From NCBI GenBank assembly GCA_029940175.1, contig JAOZRM010000004.1, positions 1-36,383 on the forward strand: a stretch of 36,383 bases of DNA, given 5' to 3'. The stretch comes from Candidatus Sabulitectum sp. (GTDB lineage Bacteria; Fermentibacterota; Fermentibacteria; Fermentibacterales; JCC-6). Shown one piece after another: positions 34,246-36,383 of the stretch. The position numbers and the translations under genes were made by a program. The notes under the pieces are model-generated. The model saw only the letters and a program-made list of their open reading frames with translations. It was not told the origin of the DNA and searched no databases. The first letter of the stretch is position 1; every line of letters begins with the position of its first letter.

Positions 34246-35391
34246 ATGAGCGAAACCGTACGAGAGTTACTTGCACAATTGCGAGTTTCCGATGAGCCGC
34301 AGCTTTCTGCTTTTCTTCCTGACCCCGAGGGCCAGAATGTGATCTTAAGGAACCTTCCTTGTGCTCTTATCGTACTGGATTCTGAAGAGGGCGTTGTTCT
34401 TGAACTGAACGATTACGCTCTTGATCTATTCGGAGTGCAAAGGTTTACGCTTATCGGGAAGACTTTGAAGTCTGTAGGTATCTCCATGGATGTAAACAGT
34501 GAATCAGTGGCTGCATCACCAGGGAACCCATCTCAGGGATTTATTAAGGATTCCAGTGGTGTCTCCGTTCCTGTTCTTCTGCTTCAGCGGAGAGTACGGT
34601 TGAGTGGCTTGAAAGCGGATGTTATTCTGATCATCGACTCTACGCTGATCGGAGGCAGCCGAACTGCTGAGGCAAGCTTTGATCTGTTTAAGAGAGCGCT
34701 CTCTGAGACGAAAACGGCGTACATATTCGCCCGTACCACAGGTGGAGCACTGGAGAGAGATCTTCAGGTGGTCGAATTTGGTGGTGATCTCCCTTTCGAA
34801 ATGACTGGTAAGATCATTGCCGGCACATCCGTTTCTGATGTTTTCACGCCGGTAAATGCAGCAAGAGTAGTGGAAAACGCAATAATTCTCTCAAGAAACG
34901 GTGGAGAGAAAAAACTTGACTTGAAGCAATGCAGACCACTTAAAATGTATGCAAATCCAGGAGGTCAGGTGCTTCTTGTTTTTCCTCCGGAGAATGACGA
35001 AAAAAAGACCATCAGAACAATTACCTCGCAGTTGAGTTCCGGAATGAAAAGAACAGTTCTGTATATCGCATCCAGCGCCACTGCAAGAAACTCAGGAAAG
35101 GAAATGCTGGAGATGATCGGCTTCCATGTGACCGAAATGGAATCTCCTTCAAGCGCACATATTATTCTGGACGAGAACCCGGGTAGATTCCACTTTATGG
35201 TATGCGAGGAATATGCTGATGATCCCGATCTTCTTGCTCTCGCCGTTGACCTGGACAGCGCCGGTATAGGTCTGATACTGGTTACAAATGATGACTTTTC
35301 TTACGACGGGGATCTAAGGCTGGTGAAACTGGCTCCTCCGCTAAGTATTAACCTTCTAGCGTCAGCAGTTTCTCAGGTTAGTGATCAATGA
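34246..35391 (+). CDS. PAS-domain protein with degenerate receiver-like C-terminus
   Basis: The 381-residue soluble protein has a PAS-like domain (about 28-130, LPCALIVLDSEEGVVLELNDYALDLFGV). A second PAS-like segment may follow (about 145-250). The C-terminal stretch (about 265-378) has receiver-like strands: KRTVLYIASSATARNSGKEMLEMIGFHVTEME. The usual acidic pair is absent, and the position of the phospho-Asp reads FHFMVCEEY, so it cannot be phosphorylated normally. There is no kinase or DNA-binding domain. It probably transmits signals by protein interaction. ATG 34246 follows GAAAGG, 25 bp after the GGDEF-HEAT gene. An inverted repeat follows the stop. Confidence 0.8.
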   Translation: MSETVRELLAQLRVSDEPQLSAFLPDPEGQNVILRNLPCALIVLDSEEGVVLELNDYALDLFGVQRFTLIGKTLKSVGISMDVNSESVAASPGNPSQGFIKDSSGVSVPVLLLQRRVRLSGLKADVILIIDSTLIGGSRTAEASFDLFKRALSETKTAYIFARTTGGALERDLQVVEFGGDLPFEMTGKIIAGTSVSDVFTPVNAARVVENAIILSRNGGEKKLDLKQCRPLKMYANPGGQVLLVFPPENDEKKTIRTITSQLSSGMKRTVLYIASSATARNSGKEMLEMIGFHVTEMESPSSAHIILDENPGRFHFMVCEEYADDPDLLALAVDLDSAGIGLILVTNDDFSYDGDLRLVKLAPPLSINLLASAVSQVSDQ

Positions 35392-35402
35392 TTGATTGAG
35401 CC

Positions 35403-35426
35403 CTGTTTACGTTCATAACTAAACAG
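35403..35426. terminator. Inverted repeat between the PAS gene and convergent tRNA-Leu
   Basis: CTGTTTA (35403-35409) pairs with TAAACAG (35420-35426) around a 10-nt loop, followed by TTCT. It may act as a weak bidirectional terminator. Confidence 0.35.
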
Positions 35427-35442
35427 TTCTGCACTTTCTGGG

Positions 35443-35528
35443 TGGTACCGGAGGAGGGACTTGAACCCTCACACCTCGAAAGGTAACGGATTTTGAGTCC
35501 GTCGCGTCTGCCATTCCGCCACTCCGGC
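35443..35528 (-). tRNA. tRNA-Leu(CAA)
   Basis: An 86-nt class II tRNA on the - strand with encoded CCA. The acceptor GCCGGAG pairs with CTCCGGT (one G-T). The anticodon stem ACGGA/TCCGT holds the loop CTCAAAA, giving anticodon CAA. A long variable arm (TACCTTTCGAGGTGT region) and the T loop GGTTCAAGTCC are present. Confidence 0.97.
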
Positions 35529-35543
35529 ACTAAATCAAGGTGG

Positions 35544-35572
35544 AATGTAATTCATGTTTAACCTTTCGGCAA
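35544..35572 (-). promoter_or_regulatory. tRNA-Leu promoter
   Basis: On the - strand: -35 TTGCCG (35572-35567), a 17-bp spacer and -10 TACATT (35549-35544), 15 bp before the tRNA. Confidence 0.5.
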
Positions 35573-35574
35573 CC

Positions 35575-35603
35575 TTGACAAAATTGCTGCAAAGGGGTAA
35601 ATT
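35575..35603 (+). promoter_or_regulatory. Promoter of the tRNA-Met/tRNA-Val unit
   Basis: A perfect -35 TTGACA at 35575-35580, a 17-bp spacer and -10 TAAATT at 35598-35603, 11 bp before tRNA-Met. The hexamers and spacing are identical to the rpsT promoter. Confidence 0.75.
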
Positions 35604-35614
35604 TCGCGTTCAAA

Positions 35615-35691
35615 GGGCCCATAGCTCAGTTGGCTAGAGCCACCGGCTCATAACCGGTCGGTCCCTGGTTCGAGTCCAGGTGGGCCCACCA
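35615..35691 (+). tRNA. tRNA-Met(CAT), elongator (or tRNA-Ile2)
   Basis: A complete 77-nt cloverleaf with CCA. The acceptor GGGCCCA pairs with TGGGCCC and the anticodon stem ACCGG/CCGGT encloses CTCATAA, giving CAT. It is not the initiator: the first pair is G-C and the three-GC anticodon-stem signature is absent. Whether C34 is modified to lysidine, which would make it tRNA-Ile2, cannot be told by eye. Confidence 0.93.
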
Positions 35692-35709
35692 TTTTAGCAT
35701 TCACAAGAA

Positions 35710-35785
35710 GGGCGGGTAGCTCAGTTGGTAGAGCACAAGCTTCACACGTTTGGGGTCGCAGGTTCGATCCCTGTCCCGCCCACCA
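35710..35785 (+). tRNA. tRNA-Val(CAC)
   Basis: A 76-nt cloverleaf with CCA. The acceptor GGGCGGG pairs with CCCGCCC; the anticodon stem CAAGC/GTTTG (one wobble) holds TTCACAC, anticodon CAC. It is 18 bp after tRNA-Met and probably cotranscribed with it. Confidence 0.96.
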
Positions 35786-35818
35786 GAAAAACGGACACCC
35801 CATGGTGTCCGTTTTTCT
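35785..35818 (+). terminator. Intrinsic terminator after the tRNA-Met/Val unit
   Basis: A perfect 15-bp inverted repeat: AGAAAAACGGACACC (35785-35799) with GGTGTCCGTTTTTCT (35804-35818) around a 4-nt loop. Its T-run makes a textbook terminator. The 5' arm begins at the last base of the tRNA-Val CCA end. Confidence 0.92.
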
Positions 35819-35846
35819 GTATCCATAGAGATCGGATGGTTGTTTC

Positions 35847-36383
35847 ATGGAAGAATTCATAGCTCGACTTCTTGATCTTCAAGACTGTGACCGGGATGTA
35901 AGCAGATTAAAGGCTGATCTGGAATCAATTCCGCAGGAAATGAAGATTCACAGAAAAGATACAGAAGGTCACGAAGAAAAATTTGATTTTTTCAACGAGA
36001 ATCTTGAGAGTATCAGAAAGAAACAGAAGAAGCTTAGCGGGGACCGTCAGGATAATGTTGCCAGGATTGCCGATTATAAGAGCAGACTTATTTCATTGAA
36101 ATCCAATACGGAGTACACTGCCATGCTCAAGCAGATCACTCATGCCGAGAAAATGAATGGTCAGATAGACAGCATGATCCTCGAAGCAATGTACGAAGAG
36201 GATGAAGCTTCCCAGGCTCTTGAGAGGGCAATGAAGGAACGTGACAGAGCTGTGAAAAGATCTGTGATCAGAGAAGAAAGTCTGGGGGAGAAGCTGAGTG
36301 AACTGGAAAGTCAACTGACTGTGATTCAGAAGCGCAGGACAGAGATTGCAAAAAAAGTAGACCCGAAGCATTTGAAGATGTAT
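35847..36383 (+). CDS. COG1579/DUF164 coiled-coil zinc-ribbon protein (3' partial)
   Basis: The frame from ATG 35847 is open for 179 codons to the end of the window. It encodes a highly charged, Gln/Glu/Lys-rich helical protein starting MEEFIARLLDLQDCDRDVSRL, with the family-typical SNTEYTAMLKQI (about residues 91-102) between two coiled-coil arms. In COG1579 proteins a C4 zinc ribbon (zf-RING_7) follows near residue 200 and would lie beyond the window. The family is thought to bind nucleic acid, but its role is unsettled. The ribosome-binding site is weak (GGATGG). It starts a new unit after the tRNA terminator. Confidence 0.85.
   Translation, partial: MEEFIARLLDLQDCDRDVSRLKADLESIPQEMKIHRKDTEGHEEKFDFFNENLESIRKKQKKLSGDRQDNVARIADYKSRLISLKSNTEYTAMLKQITHAEKMNGQIDSMILEAMYEEDEASQALERAMKERDRAVKRSVIREESLGEKLSELESQLTVIQKRRTEIAKKVDPKHLKMY

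Noticed and set aside
35615-35691. Initiator tRNA-fMet
   Set aside because: The first acceptor pair is a normal G-C and the anticodon stem lacks the three consecutive G-C pairs of initiators.
35648-35860. Minus-strand frame over the tRNA-Met/Val unit
   Set aside because: It is antisense to two tRNAs and a terminator; such frames are common artefacts at tRNA genes.

Overview
The window is a dense bacterial chromosome segment of about 36 kb, with near-balanced base composition and almost no spacer. It is dominated by housekeeping genes (tryptophanyl- and cysteinyl-tRNA synthetases, ribosomal protein S20, Apt, RarA, RNase R, NadE, PurH, five tRNAs), interleaved with signalling and envelope genes. 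No phage, insertion sequence, CRISPR array or toxin gene is visible. Several features point to an uncultured FCB-group (Fibrobacteres-Chlorobi-Bacteroidetes relatives) lineage such as Candidatus Fermentibacterota/Aegiribacteria: a secreted M14 peptidase with a C-terminal Por-secretion/FlgD-like tail, an NHL-propeller protein with a FlgD-like end, HEAT-repeat signalling proteins, and multi-PAS hybrid kinases. That placement is inference from style; no rRNA or marker search was possible. Almost everything is on the + strand; only rpsT and a tRNA-Leu are on the - strand.

Layout. (1) 1-8569: a 5'-truncated HEAT-repeat/SpoIIE phosphatase, a SAM hydrolase, a GH57 glycosidase, a 66-residue zinc-ribbon-like protein, a sugar-nucleotidyltransferase and AmgK-like sugar kinase pair, then trpS and cysS, with tight or overlapping junctions. 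(2) 8570-13665: a TonB-like protein whose Shine-Dalgarno lies inside a strong hairpin, a GAF histidine-kinase-like protein lacking the phosphoacceptor His, convergent rpsT, a divergent secreted carboxypeptidase, a DnaJ-TPR protein and a MerR regulator. (3) 13666-17276: tRNA-Pro(GGG), pcm and a COG2426 membrane protein, tRNA-Pro(CGG), a LOG-family protein, apt and an acidic lipoprotein. (4) 17277-20591: an 1104-residue PAS/GAF hybrid histidine kinase. (5) 20680-35391: a long gene train, mostly overlapping stop-to-start: rarA, an unknown protein, rnr, nadE, purH, lytic transglycosylase, NHL protein, two CNNM-type membrane proteins, GGDEF-HEAT, and a PAS/receiver-like protein. (6) 35392-36383: tRNA-Leu (-), tRNA-Met and tRNA-Val (+), then the start of a COG1579 coiled-coil/zinc-ribbon protein cut by the window end.

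Themes. Peptidoglycan turnover may be linked across the window: the lytic transglycosylase (27023-29206) releases muropeptides, and the kinase/nucleotidyltransferase pair (4235-6127) resembles AmgK/MurU, which recycle MurNAc. Signalling proteins are unusually numerous, and several lack a canonical catalytic residue (a kinase without His, a GGDDF cyclase motif, a receiver-like domain without its Asp). Promoters can be read in front of the stable RNA genes and rpsT: TTG-type -35 boxes, exactly 17-bp spacers and TAnA(A/T)T -10 boxes. Two genes without a Shine-Dalgarno (15158 and 20680) have a -10-like box exactly 6 nt before the ATG, suggesting leaderless mRNAs. Many starts are GTG or TTG, and one is best explained as CTG.
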